64,000 nucleotides of DNA from Lentisphaerae bacterium RIFOXYA12_64_32 (GCA_001803235.1 MHBL01000194.1:1-64000), one strand, 5' to 3'. Shown: positions 48,943 to 58,172, numbered from the stretch's first letter. Numbers and translations: made by a program. Notes: generated by a model from the sequence alone, not told the origin.

Positions 48943-49898
48943 GACGGCGCCTGCCCTTCCATAACGCGCCGGGTTTTCTCCAGGCCTTCGGCCAGGGAGA
49001 CGCCGGGCGCCCAACCGGTGATCGACCGCAGCCGCGCGCCGGAGATCCGGACCTGCTCGATTTCGATCCGCTGCCGCTCCTCGGGCCACTCGACGTGAGT
49101 GATCCGCCCACGGCCGAATGTGCGTACGATCTGTTCGGCGATCGCGGCCACCGTGAAATGCTCGTCGTGCACGGCGAAGTAGGTCTCGCCGAACAGGCGC
49201 GGGTCCTGTGCCGCCCGGTACATGATCTCCGCGGCGTCCTCGACGTACATCACATTGCGCGTCTGACTGCCGGACCCGAAGAGCTGGATCGGTTGGTCGG
49301 CACACGCCAAGTGGATGAAGTAGTTGACAAACCCGAACTCCGGGTAGCCCTTTCCGTACGGTCCGTACAAATTGGCGAAGCGCAGAACGACGGTCTTCAA
49401 GCCGTGCGCGCGATGGTAGATGCGGTGGTATTTCTCCGCCACGCCCTTGTTTGCCGAGTAGATATCCAACGGCCGTTCGCCGTGTGCCTCGTCCACCACG
49501 TCGCCCATCGCCTTGCCGATCACCGTGCTGCTGGACGCATACGCCACCACGGCGTTGCGGTTCAGCAGGCGAACCGCCTCGAGCAGCTTCAGGTTCCCCA
49601 GGCAGTTGATCTCCGCGTCAAACAATGGCAGTTGCAGCGACAGCGGGTGCGAGGTCTGCGCGGCGCAGTTCAGGATGATGTCCTGGTTCTGGACCATTTC
49701 CGCGATCAGCGGCTCGTCCGCCATGCTCCCGCGCACAAACCGGATCCGGTCCCAGACGGCACGGAGATGCTCCGTGCCGGCGTGCAGATGCGGGTCGAGC
49801 GAGTCGAGCACGGTCACGCGGTTCCCGGGATCGCACAGGCACCGCCGCACCAGGTTGGCGCCGAGGAACCCGGCACCGCCAACGATCAGGATGTTCAT
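48939..49898 (-). CDS. NAD-dependent epimerase/dehydratase (extended SDR)
   Basis: A 319-aa SDR. MNILIVGGAGFLGANLVRRC is the NAD loop, DIILNCAAQTSHPLSLQLPL the next motif, and VAYASSSTVIGKAMGDVVDE and YSANKGVAEKYHRIYHRAHG the catalytic Ser and YxxxK. RFANLYGPYGKGYPEFGFVN and SGSQTRNVMYVEDAAEIMYR are close to the UDP-glucose 4-epimerase/CDP-paratose epimerase pattern. It is linked by 4-bp overlaps to both neighbours. The exact sugar cannot be read from the sequence. Confidence 0.87.
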   Translation of the reverse strand: MNILIVGGAGFLGANLVRRCLCDPGNRVTVLDSLDPHLHAGTEHLRAVWDRIRFVRGSMADEPLIAEMVQNQDIILNCAAQTSHPLSLQLPLFDAEINCLGNLKLLEAVRLLNRNAVVAYASSSTVIGKAMGDVVDEAHGERPLDIYSANKGVAEKYHRIYHRAHGLKTVVLRFANLYGPYGKGYPEFGFVNYFIHLACADQPIQLFGSGSQTRNVMYVEDAAEIMYRAAQDPRLFGETYFAVHDEHFTVAAIAEQIVRTFGRGRITHVEWPEERQRIEIEQVRISGARLRSITGWAPGVSLAEGLEKTRRVMEGQAPS

Positions 49899-50875
49899 CC
49901 GCGCTTGTCTCCCTGACCCAGAACCCACTCGATCGTGCGGTCAATCCCGTCGCTCAGCGCCACGCTCGGCTGCCAGCCGGTCAGGCCTATGAAGCGCCGC
50001 GAATCGGCGACAAAATCACGCTCTTCGATGGGGGAGAGCGACGCCGGCGGCGTGACGTGCTGCACCGCGGCGCGGCGGCCGGTCCTGGCCGCGACGCGTT
50101 CGGCGACCAACCCGAAGGCATCCCTGATCGTGTGCCCGGTTCCCGTCCCGATCACGAAGTATTGCCCGCTGAGGCGCTCCCGGTGCTCCGCGGCCGCCAC
50201 GAACGCGCTCGCCGCGTCATCCACGTAAAGATAGTCCCGCAGATGCATTCCGTCGCCGTACACGGTCAGGGGTTCGCCCGCAAGCGCCTTGCGGACCATC
50301 AGGTTCAGGACCCCGCGGTCCGCACGGCTGCTCTTCGGCCCCGGCCCGTACAGATTGGCCATGCGCAGGCAACAGCCACAGACCACGGACTTGGCCGCGA
50401 ACTGCCTGAGATAACTCTCCGCCATCAGCTTGTGCAGGTCGTAGACGGTGATCGGGCGGTCCGCGCACGATTCATCCACCGGCAGGCGCGGCGCCAGGCC
50501 GCACTGCGTCACCGTCCCGGCCATGATCACCGCCGGCTGCCAGCCGCGCCGCCGGCACGTCTCGATCAGATTCAGGACCGGCAGGACGTTGATGTCCAGG
50601 TCCGCGCGGGGCTGTTCGTCCGCGACGTAGACGCTCGTCTGCGCCGCCAGGTGGAATACGACGTCAACGCCGTCCAGCAACCGGTCCCAGGCGTCCGGGG
50701 CCGTGATGTCGGCCTCAACGTCGGAGATGCTGGCCGGGCCGGGCAGCACGGGAAAGGGCGTTCCGGGCCGATCCACTCTGACCAGGTGCACCGCCCGATC
50801 CTTCAGCTGTGCCGTCAGGCTAGTGGCCAGGAATCCCGCGCCGCCGGTGATCAGGATTCGCTTGTCCGTCAACAT
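49895..50875 (-). CDS. NAD-dependent epimerase/dehydratase (extended SDR)
   Basis: A 326-aa SDR. RILITGGAGFLATSLTAQLK is the NAD loop, DVVFHLAAQTSVYVADEQPR follows, IMAGTVTQCGLAPRLPVDES includes the catalytic Thr/Ser position, and YDLHKLMAESYLRQFAAKSV the YxxxK. MANLYGPGPKSSRADRGVLN completes the core. It is the promoter-proximal gene of the coupled three-epimerase run and of the minus-strand locus as seen here. ATG 50875 is preferred to the upstream in-frame start at 50899. The upstream region to 51340 should hold its promoter, but I could not identify one confidently. Confidence 0.87.
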   Translation of the reverse strand: MLTDKRILITGGAGFLATSLTAQLKDRAVHLVRVDRPGTPFPVLPGPASISDVEADITAPDAWDRLLDGVDVVFHLAAQTSVYVADEQPRADLDINVLPVLNLIETCRRRGWQPAVIMAGTVTQCGLAPRLPVDESCADRPITVYDLHKLMAESYLRQFAAKSVVCGCCLRMANLYGPGPKSSRADRGVLNLMVRKALAGEPLTVYGDGMHLRDYLYVDDAASAFVAAAEHRERLSGQYFVIGTGTGHTIRDAFGLVAERVAARTGRRAAVQHVTPPASLSPIEERDFVADSRRFIGLTGWQPSVALSDGIDRTIEWVLGQGDKRG

Positions 50876-51339
50876 GGTATTGCATCCGCGCGCGAACATG
50901 ACCGCTCGTGTTCACCAATCTACCCCGGCGCACAGAGCTCCGCCAGCCTCGGGACGTCGAGTCGTCGAGTCCCCGCCGGCTTGACGTCGGTCCTGTTTGG
51001 CAGTGCATTCCATGTCATTGCGAGACTACTGATCCCACAATGAGTCTCAAAATGAGAATACGGTCGCGATGTTTCGACCTGTGCGGGGAAATCCTGAGAG
51101 AGAGAGAAGGCCCCGCCGTAGACGGCAGGAAACGCCCGTTCGTAGTGGGCTCGCAGTGCGCGGAACACAGTGGAGCGCCAAGAGCCCATCTGGCGTGTCA
51201 CGGCGAAGTTTCTGAACGAAGCCGGGCGTGTTGTGCCGGCGTGGCGCGCGGATGGTGTCTTGCCCGGCGGACTACCGCCGGGACTGCGACACCACTACGA
51301 GCGGCGCCGTTTCCGATGCCTGTCCGCGGGAGGACCTCT
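50876..51339. other. Divergent region upstream of the epimerase operon
   Basis: No gene is supported. A short AT-richer patch with ATGAGTCTCAAAATGAGAAT (51040-51059) contains a weak inverted repeat and may be regulatory, but I cannot assign promoter hexamers. Confidence 0.45.
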
Positions 51340-51570
51340 GCCGGCAAGCCCGAATCTACCCGCACAGGCCGCGACTTTTCGCTGAACCGGCCGGGCGCTT
51401 CTTCCTGTTCGGGCCGCGTGGAACGGGCAAGTCGACCTGCTGTCTGGACCGGTTCCCGGACGCGCTACACAGGATTCGGCATGCCCTGAACGGTTGCGCG
51501 AACGGGTGCATCAACAGACCGCAGAACAGGTTGTGGTCATTAACGAGATCCAGATGGCCCGGAGTCAGTA
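51340..51570 (+). pseudogene. Fragment of an AAA ATPase (DUF4143-type), deleted and frameshifted
   Basis: RLFAEPAGRFFLFGPRGTGK-ST at about 51370-51437 is the P-loop opening of a DUF4143-type ATPase, followed by CLDRFPDALH. In another frame at 51524-51556, QVVVINEIQM is a Walker B motif (usual VVVIDEIQ). The distance between the two motifs is shorter than normal, and nothing of the C-terminal half follows. This is a relic with at least one frameshift. Confidence 0.7.
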
Positions 51571-51890
51571 CGCCGGCCAGTCCCTGGTCGGCGTTTTCCT
51601 TGGCGCTATGCATACGCAATGGACGAATAGCGCACCCGCCGTCCCAAGTCTTGCGTTGCAGCGCGGCAGACGCATATTTGGCCTGTGAAAAGGTCCCCAA
51701 CCATTTGGATCCAAGGAAGAGGTCTCGACGCGATGTGTCTTGCTGAGACGGCAGGGTCGCGCCGCTCCGCCTCGGTGGTGCTTGCGTTCTGCCAGCGCCC
51801 GGCCCGGCAGTGCAGCTGCCAACCAAGTAAGAACAACGACGATGTGTCGTGACCTGTCAAGGGCACAATACAGGACGGGAGACCCAGACG
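51571..51890. other. Intergenic stretch upstream of the TIM-barrel gene
   Basis: No gene or repeat is supported. The last bases, GGACGGGAG about 10 nt before ATG 51891, form the ribosome binding site of the next gene. Confidence 0.5.
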
Positions 51891-53528
51891 ATGCCTCACA
51901 TCCAGCCCCAGGCCGAGGCGCTGCGCGGCCCCATGCAACTCACTCCCGAACACCTTGCCGCGGTGAACCGCCGGCGCCGGATTGTGGACCAGATGGACGC
52001 GATGGACGTGCTGCGGCTGCTTGACACGGACATCGACGCGTGGCTGCGGTTCGCGTTCAACCATGCGGACACGCCCGGGACCCAGATCGACAGCATCTGG
52101 TGGGACGTCGGGCTGTCCGAGGACACGTACGCCATCTACGACAGCCGCGTCTTGCCGCGCATCCAGTTCCCGCCGCTCGACAAGTACGCGGCGCAGGGCA
52201 TCGACTGGGTGGGCGAACTGGTCAAAGGCTGCCGTGCCCGCGGGCTCGAGACGTTCTGGAACGCGCGGCTCAGCGAGGTCGACATGCCGCAGCCGTGGAC
52301 GGAGCGGTGCGGCCACACCGACCCGCGCCGGCACAACCCGGTGAAGGCGGCGCACCCGGACTGGGTGGTGCCGTGCTGGTGGTGGCTCGGGCTGTGGAAC
52401 CTGGCCGCGCCCGGGCTGCGCCGGCACAAGGTGAACGTGCTCCGCGAACTGGCGGAACGTTACGAGTTTGACGGGTTCAGTCTCGACTTTGCGCGACACA
52501 TTCCGTGCCTGCCGATCGGGCGACAGTGGCGGCTACGCCACCACGCTACCGCGTTCGTGCGCGAGGTCCGCGAGATGCTCCTCGACGCGGCCCGCGTCAA
52601 GGGCCGACCAATCCTCCTGGCCGCCAAGGTGCCTGAGAACCTCGGCGGCTGCCGCATCGACGGCTTCGACGTCGCGCGCTGGGTCGAGGAGGGGTTGGTC
52701 GACATCCTCGTGCTCGGGAGCCGCACCACGACGGTGGACGTCGCGAGCTTCCGCCAACTCACTCAGGGCACGCCGGTCAAAATCTGCCCCATCTTCGACC
52801 GGCACCACACCACGGACGGTTACTACGACGCGCCCATCGAGTACCTGCGCGGCGTCTACGGCAACTGGTGGGCGCAGGGCGCGGACAGCGTGGCGACTTT
52901 CAACTGGCCGTGCGCCTCAGCCGCCGCGCATGCGGACCTGGGCCTGCCGGACTGGGTCAACCCCGGCCAGTACACACAGGCGATTCTCGAGGTCGGCGCT
53001 CCGGAAACAGTGTGCGGCAAGGACGCGGTCTTTGCCATGGAACGCCGCGGTGGCTATCCGTGGGCGGACGGGTATTTCAACCGCAACGACGACCGGCCGC
53101 TGCCGTGCGCGCTGGCGAATCACGGCGCTCCCGCAACGCTGCCGCTGTTCGTGTACGAGGACCTGGCAGCGGGGCCACCGCCGCGTGACATGTCGCTGAG
53201 TGTGGTGCTGTGGAGTGCCTTCCTGACCGACACCGTCGAGGTGCGGCTGAACGGTCACGTCCTGGAGTGCGTCCAGCGCGATCCTGAGTGGATCGACGGG
53301 CAGATCTATTCCGACCGACCGCAACCGACCGCCGGCGGACGGACCGCCTACGTGCCCGACCCGACCCGGAAGCTGCTGCGGCTGCAGTACTCGCCGCAAC
53401 CGGCGCTGTTCCGGTACGGTCTGAACGAAGTGTCGCTGCGCGTGGTGCAGCGCGGTCCGCACAAGTGCGGTGGCCGCGGCACGCTCATCGAGGTTGAGAA
53501 GGTCGAGGCACACGTCGCGCGCGGGTGA
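51891..53528 (+). CDS. TIM-barrel glycoside-hydrolase-like protein of unknown specificity
   Basis: A 545-aa protein without a signal peptide. The middle resembles a glycoside-hydrolase TIM barrel of the GH10/GHL or DUF4015-like kind. GIDWVGELVKGCRARGLETF and WNARLSEVDMP are early strands, and RYEFDGFSLDFARHIPCLPI gives a D-x-D at a strand end (the usual position of the catalytic carboxylate). LLAAKVPENLGGCRIDGFDV, LVDILVLGSRTTTVDVASF and WWAQGADSVATFNWPCA follow. The C-terminal 130 residues have a beta-rich domain (LSVVLWSAFLTDTVEVRLNG). I do not know the substrate. ATG 51891 has GGGAG upstream. The ECF sigma gene follows 30 bp on. Confidence 0.6.
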   Translation: MPHIQPQAEALRGPMQLTPEHLAAVNRRRRIVDQMDAMDVLRLLDTDIDAWLRFAFNHADTPGTQIDSIWWDVGLSEDTYAIYDSRVLPRIQFPPLDKYAAQGIDWVGELVKGCRARGLETFWNARLSEVDMPQPWTERCGHTDPRRHNPVKAAHPDWVVPCWWWLGLWNLAAPGLRRHKVNVLRELAERYEFDGFSLDFARHIPCLPIGRQWRLRHHATAFVREVREMLLDAARVKGRPILLAAKVPENLGGCRIDGFDVARWVEEGLVDILVLGSRTTTVDVASFRQLTQGTPVKICPIFDRHHTTDGYYDAPIEYLRGVYGNWWAQGADSVATFNWPCASAAAHADLGLPDWVNPGQYTQAILEVGAPETVCGKDAVFAMERRGGYPWADGYFNRNDDRPLPCALANHGAPATLPLFVYEDLAAGPPPRDMSLSVVLWSAFLTDTVEVRLNGHVLECVQRDPEWIDGQIYSDRPQPTAGGRTAYVPDPTRKLLRLQYSPQPALFRYGLNEVSLRVVQRGPHKCGGRGTLIEVEKVEAHVARG

Positions 53529-53558
53529 GGGAGAGACGGGCGGTTATCGGGAGAGGCC

Positions 53559-54311
53559 ATGTCCGATTCTGACCAGCACGATTCGTCGCGCAGCGCGGGC
53601 GGTGGCGCGTTCACCACCACGCACTGGAGTGTGGTGCTGCGCGCCGGGCGCAGCGAGTCGCCGGCGGCGCAGGCCGCCCTGGCCGAACTCTGCCAGGCGT
53701 ACTGGTATCCGCTCTACGCCTACATCCGGCGCCAGGGTCACGGCGTCGATGCGGCCAAGGACCTCGCCCAGGACTTCTTCGCCGGACTGGTGACAAAACG
53801 GTTCTTCTCGGCCGCCAAGCCGGAAAAGGGCAGGTTCCGCGCGTTCCTGCTCGTGACCCTGAAGCGGTTTCTGATCAACGAGTGGCACCGCGAGCGGGCA
53901 CAGAAGCGCGGCGGCGGCGCGCCGGTAATCTCCATCGACGAGTGCCTGGCCGAGTCGCGCTACGGCCTGGAGCCGGCGCACGGCGAGAGCGCCGATGTGC
54001 TCTTCGACCGGCAGTGGGCGATGACGCTGCTCGAGCGCGTCCTGGCGCAGCTCGAACAGGACTATGCCGCCGCCGGGAAGAAGGAACTGTTCGGCCTGCT
54101 GCGAGGCTGCATTGCGCAAAGTTCGGCAGCGCCGTCGTACGCGGAAACCGCGGCGCAACTGGGAATGACGGAGGGCGCCGTGAAAGTGGCGGCGCACCGG
54201 CTGCGTTCGCGCTACCGCGAGTTGCTGCGTGCGGAGATCGCACAAACGGTATCGAGCCCGGAAGATGTCGACGAGGAACTCCGGCACCTGTTCGCGACGT
54301 TCAGTGCGTGA
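53559..54311 (+). CDS. ECF-type RNA polymerase sigma factor
   Basis: A 250-aa sigma-70 family factor of the planctomycete/verrucomicrobial ECF kind. The region 2 core is LCQAYWYPLYAYIRRQGHGV followed by DAAKDLAQDFFAGLV, then FRAFLLVTLKRFLINEWHRE. Region 4 is YAETAAQLGMTEGAVKVAAH with RLRSRYRELLRAEI, the helix-turn-helix. It is longer than classical ECFs because of a spacer of about 60 residues between regions 2 and 4. No anti-sigma factor is adjacent; a giant kinase follows at 54526, a pairing often seen where kinase and ECF belong to one signalling path. ATG 53559 has GGGAGAGG upstream. Confidence 0.87.
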   Translation: MSDSDQHDSSRSAGGGAFTTTHWSVVLRAGRSESPAAQAALAELCQAYWYPLYAYIRRQGHGVDAAKDLAQDFFAGLVTKRFFSAAKPEKGRFRAFLLVTLKRFLINEWHRERAQKRGGGAPVISIDECLAESRYGLEPAHGESADVLFDRQWAMTLLERVLAQLEQDYAAAGKKELFGLLRGCIAQSSAAPSYAETAAQLGMTEGAVKVAAHRLRSRYRELLRAEIAQTVSSPEDVDEELRHLFATFSA

Positions 54312-54525
54312 CCCGGCACCGCGGATTCGGAATGCGTGAAAGGCGCATGACGGACAGAGGTCTTTCGCTGTCGCAGTGCGCGGAATCCCCGTGATTCGCC
54401 GCGCCCCGGCCGCATGACGCACTATCTTTCTGTCGGCGCCTGTAACCTGGCCCGGTTTTTCCTGAGTTCTGGCTGTAGAGAGCACGCATCGCGCGACGGA
54501 TGTCCGCAGCCAGGAGAGAGTCAAG

Positions 54526-57500
54526 ATGAGCGCTGACCAGAACACCACCTCAAACGCCAGCCGCTGCCCGAAGTGCGGTACGGACCTGCCCACCGGTGTC
54601 ACGCCCGATCGCTGCCCGCGTTGTCTGCTGCAGGCGGGACTGGGCAGCGGTTCGGCGCCCAATCCGGACGTGACGGCAACGTCGGCTCCGGACGCCGTGC
54701 CGCCCGCGGCATCCAGGTTGCCGCTGCCCGGCGAGGTGTTCGGGCACTACCGGATCGTCCGCTTCCTGGGCAAGGGCGGCATGGGCGCGAGCTACGAAGC
54801 GGAAGACCTGCAGAGCGGCCGGCGTCTGGCGCTGAAGATCCTCACCGCGGCACTGGACTCGAACGAGACGCGCCGGCGCTTCCTGCGCGAGGGCCGGCTG
54901 GCGGCGTCGATCAACCACCCGAACAGCGTGTACGTGTTCGCCACCGAAGAGATCGGCGACACGCCCGTGATCGCCATGGAACTGATGACCGGCGGCACGT
55001 TGCAGGACCGCGCCGCGGCCAAGGGCCCGCTGCCGGTCGGCGAAGCGGTGGACGTGGCCGTGCAGATCATTGCCGGTCTCGAAGCGGCCCAGGCCATCGG
55101 CATCCTGCACCGCGACATCAAGCCTTCGAACTGTTTCGTGGATCGTGACGGAACGGTCAAAGTGGGGGATTACGGATTGTCCGTCTCCTCGGTCGCGCGC
55201 TGGGACTCGATAGTGACCGCGGCTGGCGCGTTTCTCGGTACCCCGGCGTTCTGCTCCCCCGAGCAGGTACGCGGCGACGAGCTGACGGCGCGCTCGGACC
55301 TCTACGCGGTCGGGGTGACGCTCTACTACCTGTTGACAGGGCACATGCCATTCCAGGGCAAGAGCTTGCCGCAACTGCTCGCCGCCGTGCTCGAACGCAA
55401 GCCGGACTCGCCGACACTGCACCGCCCTGACCTGCCCGCCGGGGTTTGCCGCATCGTGTTGCGCTGCCTGGAGAAGCGGCCGGACGAGCGCTTCGCGAGC
55501 TATGCAGAACTGCGCCAGGCCCTGCTGCCGTACGCCTCGGCCGCACCGACCCCGGCGACCCTCGGCCGCCGCTGCGTGGCGGGTATCGTCGATCGGCTCG
55601 TCCTGGGTGCGGCGGCCTTTCCCCTCTCTTGGGTCGTCTTCGGCGGCTGGCAGGCCGTCCTGTCGCGCGGTCGCGAGGGACAGGAACCACAATGGCAAGA
55701 CGTGCAACTGGGGCTGCTGGGCCTCCTGCTGGCCGTGTCGTATTACGGCGTGTGTGAAGGACTCTGGGGCGCTTCGGCCGGCAAGGCGCTCTGCGGACTT
55801 CGCGTGGCCGACGCAGCGCGGAACGCACCCGGGCTGCTTCGGGCCGGGTTGCGAGCCCTGATCTTCGAGGGGGTACCGTCACTCCCCGGCTATCTCGCAA
55901 TGCTGTGGCTGCTCCAGCACGGTGAAACGTTGTTCGGCCCGAATGGCGAGGTCACGATGCGGCTGCTGCCCATCCTGGCGCTGGGGTATTCAGCCTGGCT
56001 CATCCTGGCGCTGCTCTTCAGCAGCGCGCGGCGCCGCAATGGGTTCGCCGGCTGGCACGACCTCGCCAGTGGCACACGGGTGATCGAGAGAGCCGCTTAC
56101 TATGCCCGCCCGGCGTTGCCCGAGGCGGAGCAGTCGCAGACCCCGGCCGAGAGCGCGGCGCGCATCGGACCGTACCAAGTTCTGGAAACACTACGGCAGA
56201 CCGACGCCGAGGAAATGCTGCTGGGCTACGACCCGGTCCTGCTCCGCAAGGTGTGGATCCGGAAACTGCCGACCGGGTCGCCGCCCGTGGCGCCGAGTCT
56301 CTGCGAACTGACGCGCCCGGGCCGGCTGCGCTGGCTGACCGGGCGCCGCTCGGACACCGAGTGCTGGGACGCCTATGAAGCGCCCGCCGGCAACGCGTTC
56401 CTGAACGTGATCGCAGCCCGGCAGGACTGGACGCGCGTGCGATTCTGGCTCCTGGACCTGGCCGGAGAACTCCGGGCTGCGACGAAGGACGGCACATTGC
56501 CGGCGGTTCTGACCCTCGACCGGCTCTGGATCACGGCCGACGGCCGCGCCAAGTTGCTCGACTTCGTGACGCCCGGCGTCTCTTGCCCCGCGACGCCCGA
56601 TCCGGCCGTGGACGCCAGTGCCGACCCGGCGCACGCTCGGTTCCTGCACCAGGTTGCTGTGGCCGCGCTCGAGGGGCAGCCCGTGACCGTGCCGCAGGCG
56701 CAGGTGGCGAACGCTGCCGTGCCGCTGCCCCTGCACGCCCGCGAGTTCCTCCACGCACTGCCGGACGCGACGAGCCTGGAACTGCCCATCCATCAACTCC
56801 AGGGTCTGCTCGGCCGACGTGCGACCGTTACGCGACTGCACCGTCTGGCGCTCGTAGGCGGGTGCTCCGTGATGCCGCTGGTGTTCTGTGCCTTCGCGGC
56901 CTTTGGACTTGCCATGGTGGTCTACTTCGGGGCCTCGGACAGTACCCTCCCTGAGTTGAGCCACGGCCTGGACCTCTTGGCCGCACTCCCCGAGAACCGG
57001 TGGGATGTGGCCCTCACCACCACGATCGGTCGCGGCGGCTCCGAAGCCAAGCCCGCCGGCCCCAAGACCAAGGTCAGCGTGCGGAAAAATGCACCGGTGT
57101 GCGCCCCCGAGAAAAAGGAACACCTTACTGAAGCACTTGAGGTCTACATCGCCGGCCGCTTCAAGTCAACGATCACCGATCCGGCCAGCAGAAAGGGCAT
57201 TTGGGGCCAAGTCCTCATCTCCCCCGCGAACTGGCAGTTGGCGGAGGCGGCCCTGCTCAAGCACCCCATCGTTTCGACCCAGGAACTGGCGGCCGCAGCA
57301 AAGGAGGTCAACCGGGAGTTTGGGCTGCCGGACGTGCCGGAGGCGGAGGCCTCGGCATCTGGCCCGACCGGCGACACCAGCGAGGATGCCTCGCTCGCAA
57401 AACTCCGATCTCTCCTCCCTGCCGTTCTGGTCGTGACATTCGGGGCCTTCAGCGTCCTGACCGTGGCCATTCCGGCACTGCTCGGCGCGCTGCTGTTCCG

Positions 57501-57774
57501 CGGCGGTGCACTGCTGCATCTGCTCGGACTGGCGGTGGTGCGGCGCGACGGCTCGCGGGCCTCGCGATGGCAGGTCTTCTGCCGCGCCATGGTCGTCTGG
57601 ACGCCATGGGTACTGCTATACATCGCCGGATTCCAGGCAACGCGCACCCTCAGCCCCAACTGGGCCGCGGTACTCATGCTCGCCGTCCTCATGGCGCTGG
57701 TGACGGCGTCCCTGCTACTACCAGGCCGCGGCCTGGCCGACCGCATTGCCAGAACGTGGCTGGTGCCGAAGTAG
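54526..57774 (+). CDS. Membrane Ser/Thr protein kinase with RDD domains
   Basis: A 1082-aa protein. A zinc ribbon (CPKC at 14-17, CPRC at 30-33) is followed by a Hanks-type kinase at about 75-340: LGKGGMGASYEAE (Gly loop), LALKIL (Lys 104), HRDIKPSN (195-202), DYG instead of DFG (215-217), and CSPEQ for the APE. From about 345 to 525 comes an RDD-type membrane domain (LGRRCVAGIVDRLVLGA). From 546 a second, degenerate kinase-like segment (IGPYQVLETLRQTDAEEMLL) has no HRD or DFG. Further membrane helices lie near 787-815, and a second RDD-like part is at 965-1082. AGGAGAGAG precedes ATG 54526. Its output may involve the ECF gene upstream. Confidence 0.85.
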   Translation: MSADQNTTSNASRCPKCGTDLPTGVTPDRCPRCLLQAGLGSGSAPNPDVTATSAPDAVPPAASRLPLPGEVFGHYRIVRFLGKGGMGASYEAEDLQSGRRLALKILTAALDSNETRRRFLREGRLAASINHPNSVYVFATEEIGDTPVIAMELMTGGTLQDRAAAKGPLPVGEAVDVAVQIIAGLEAAQAIGILHRDIKPSNCFVDRDGTVKVGDYGLSVSSVARWDSIVTAAGAFLGTPAFCSPEQVRGDELTARSDLYAVGVTLYYLLTGHMPFQGKSLPQLLAAVLERKPDSPTLHRPDLPAGVCRIVLRCLEKRPDERFASYAELRQALLPYASAAPTPATLGRRCVAGIVDRLVLGAAAFPLSWVVFGGWQAVLSRGREGQEPQWQDVQLGLLGLLLAVSYYGVCEGLWGASAGKALCGLRVADAARNAPGLLRAGLRALIFEGVPSLPGYLAMLWLLQHGETLFGPNGEVTMRLLPILALGYSAWLILALLFSSARRRNGFAGWHDLASGTRVIERAAYYARPALPEAEQSQTPAESAARIGPYQVLETLRQTDAEEMLLGYDPVLLRKVWIRKLPTGSPPVAPSLCELTRPGRLRWLTGRRSDTECWDAYEAPAGNAFLNVIAARQDWTRVRFWLLDLAGELRAATKDGTLPAVLTLDRLWITADGRAKLLDFVTPGVSCPATPDPAVDASADPAHARFLHQVAVAALEGQPVTVPQAQVANAAVPLPLHAREFLHALPDATSLELPIHQLQGLLGRRATVTRLHRLALVGGCSVMPLVFCAFAAFGLAMVVYFGASDSTLPELSHGLDLLAALPENRWDVALTTTIGRGGSEAKPAGPKTKVSVRKNAPVCAPEKKEHLTEALEVYIAGRFKSTITDPASRKGIWGQVLISPANWQLAEAALLKHPIVSTQELAAAAKEVNREFGLPDVPEAEASASGPTGDTSEDASLAKLRSLLPAVLVVTFGAFSVLTVAIPALLGALLFRGGALLHLLGLAVVRRDGSRASRWQVFCRAMVVWTPWVLLYIAGFQATRTLSPNWAAVLMLAVLMALVTASLLLPGRGLADRIARTWLVPK

Positions 57775-57941
57775 GCGGGAGGCGGGAGGCGAGAGGCGAC
57801 AGGCGGGGGCGGGAATGTGGGTGGGTATGGGGGTATGTGAGTGGGGGAGTGAAGCCGGTGGGGAGGAGGTTGGGGAATCGATGGTCCATCGTCCATGGTC
57901 CCCCGCCGCGAGTCGCGCCAACTTCAGATTGGAGGAAACCT

Positions 57942-58172
57942 ATGTCGCCGGTATGCCGAATTACCCTGCTGATAGCTCTTGGCAGGCTGGCCGTGGCACC
58001 CGGGGCACCGGACCGCCGCGAGGGGAAACGCACCGTTACCGTGACGCCGCTGTTCGGGTACGAACGGGACGCGGACAAGCGCTGGCTCCGTGTCCTGAAG
58101 TTCATCCGCGTGCCTCTTCCCGCACCCCGCCCGGCTCCTGTGCCAGGGGCCGACGCGACGGCGGGTATGTAG
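57942..58172 (+). CDS. Small putative exported protein
   Basis: A 76-aa frame starting MSPVCRITLLIALGRLAVAP, with a short hydrophobic stretch like a weak signal sequence. It continues TVTVTPLFGYERDADKRWLR and VLKFIRVPLPAP, a pattern of aromatic and charged residues seen in outer-membrane or lipoprotein fragments. GGAGG lies 7 nt upstream of the ATG. No family is recognised. It could be a genuine small protein or the remnant of a longer gene. It follows the kinase after 167 bp of G/T-rich and G/A-rich repeats. Confidence 0.35.
   Translation: MSPVCRITLLIALGRLAVAPGAPDRREGKRTVTVTPLFGYERDADKRWLRVLKFIRVPLPAPRPAPVPGADATAGM

Noticed and set aside
51606-52499. Minus-strand open frame opposite the TIM-barrel gene
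   Set aside because: It is antisense to a better-supported gene, and the translation is Arg/Val/Pro-rich without motifs.
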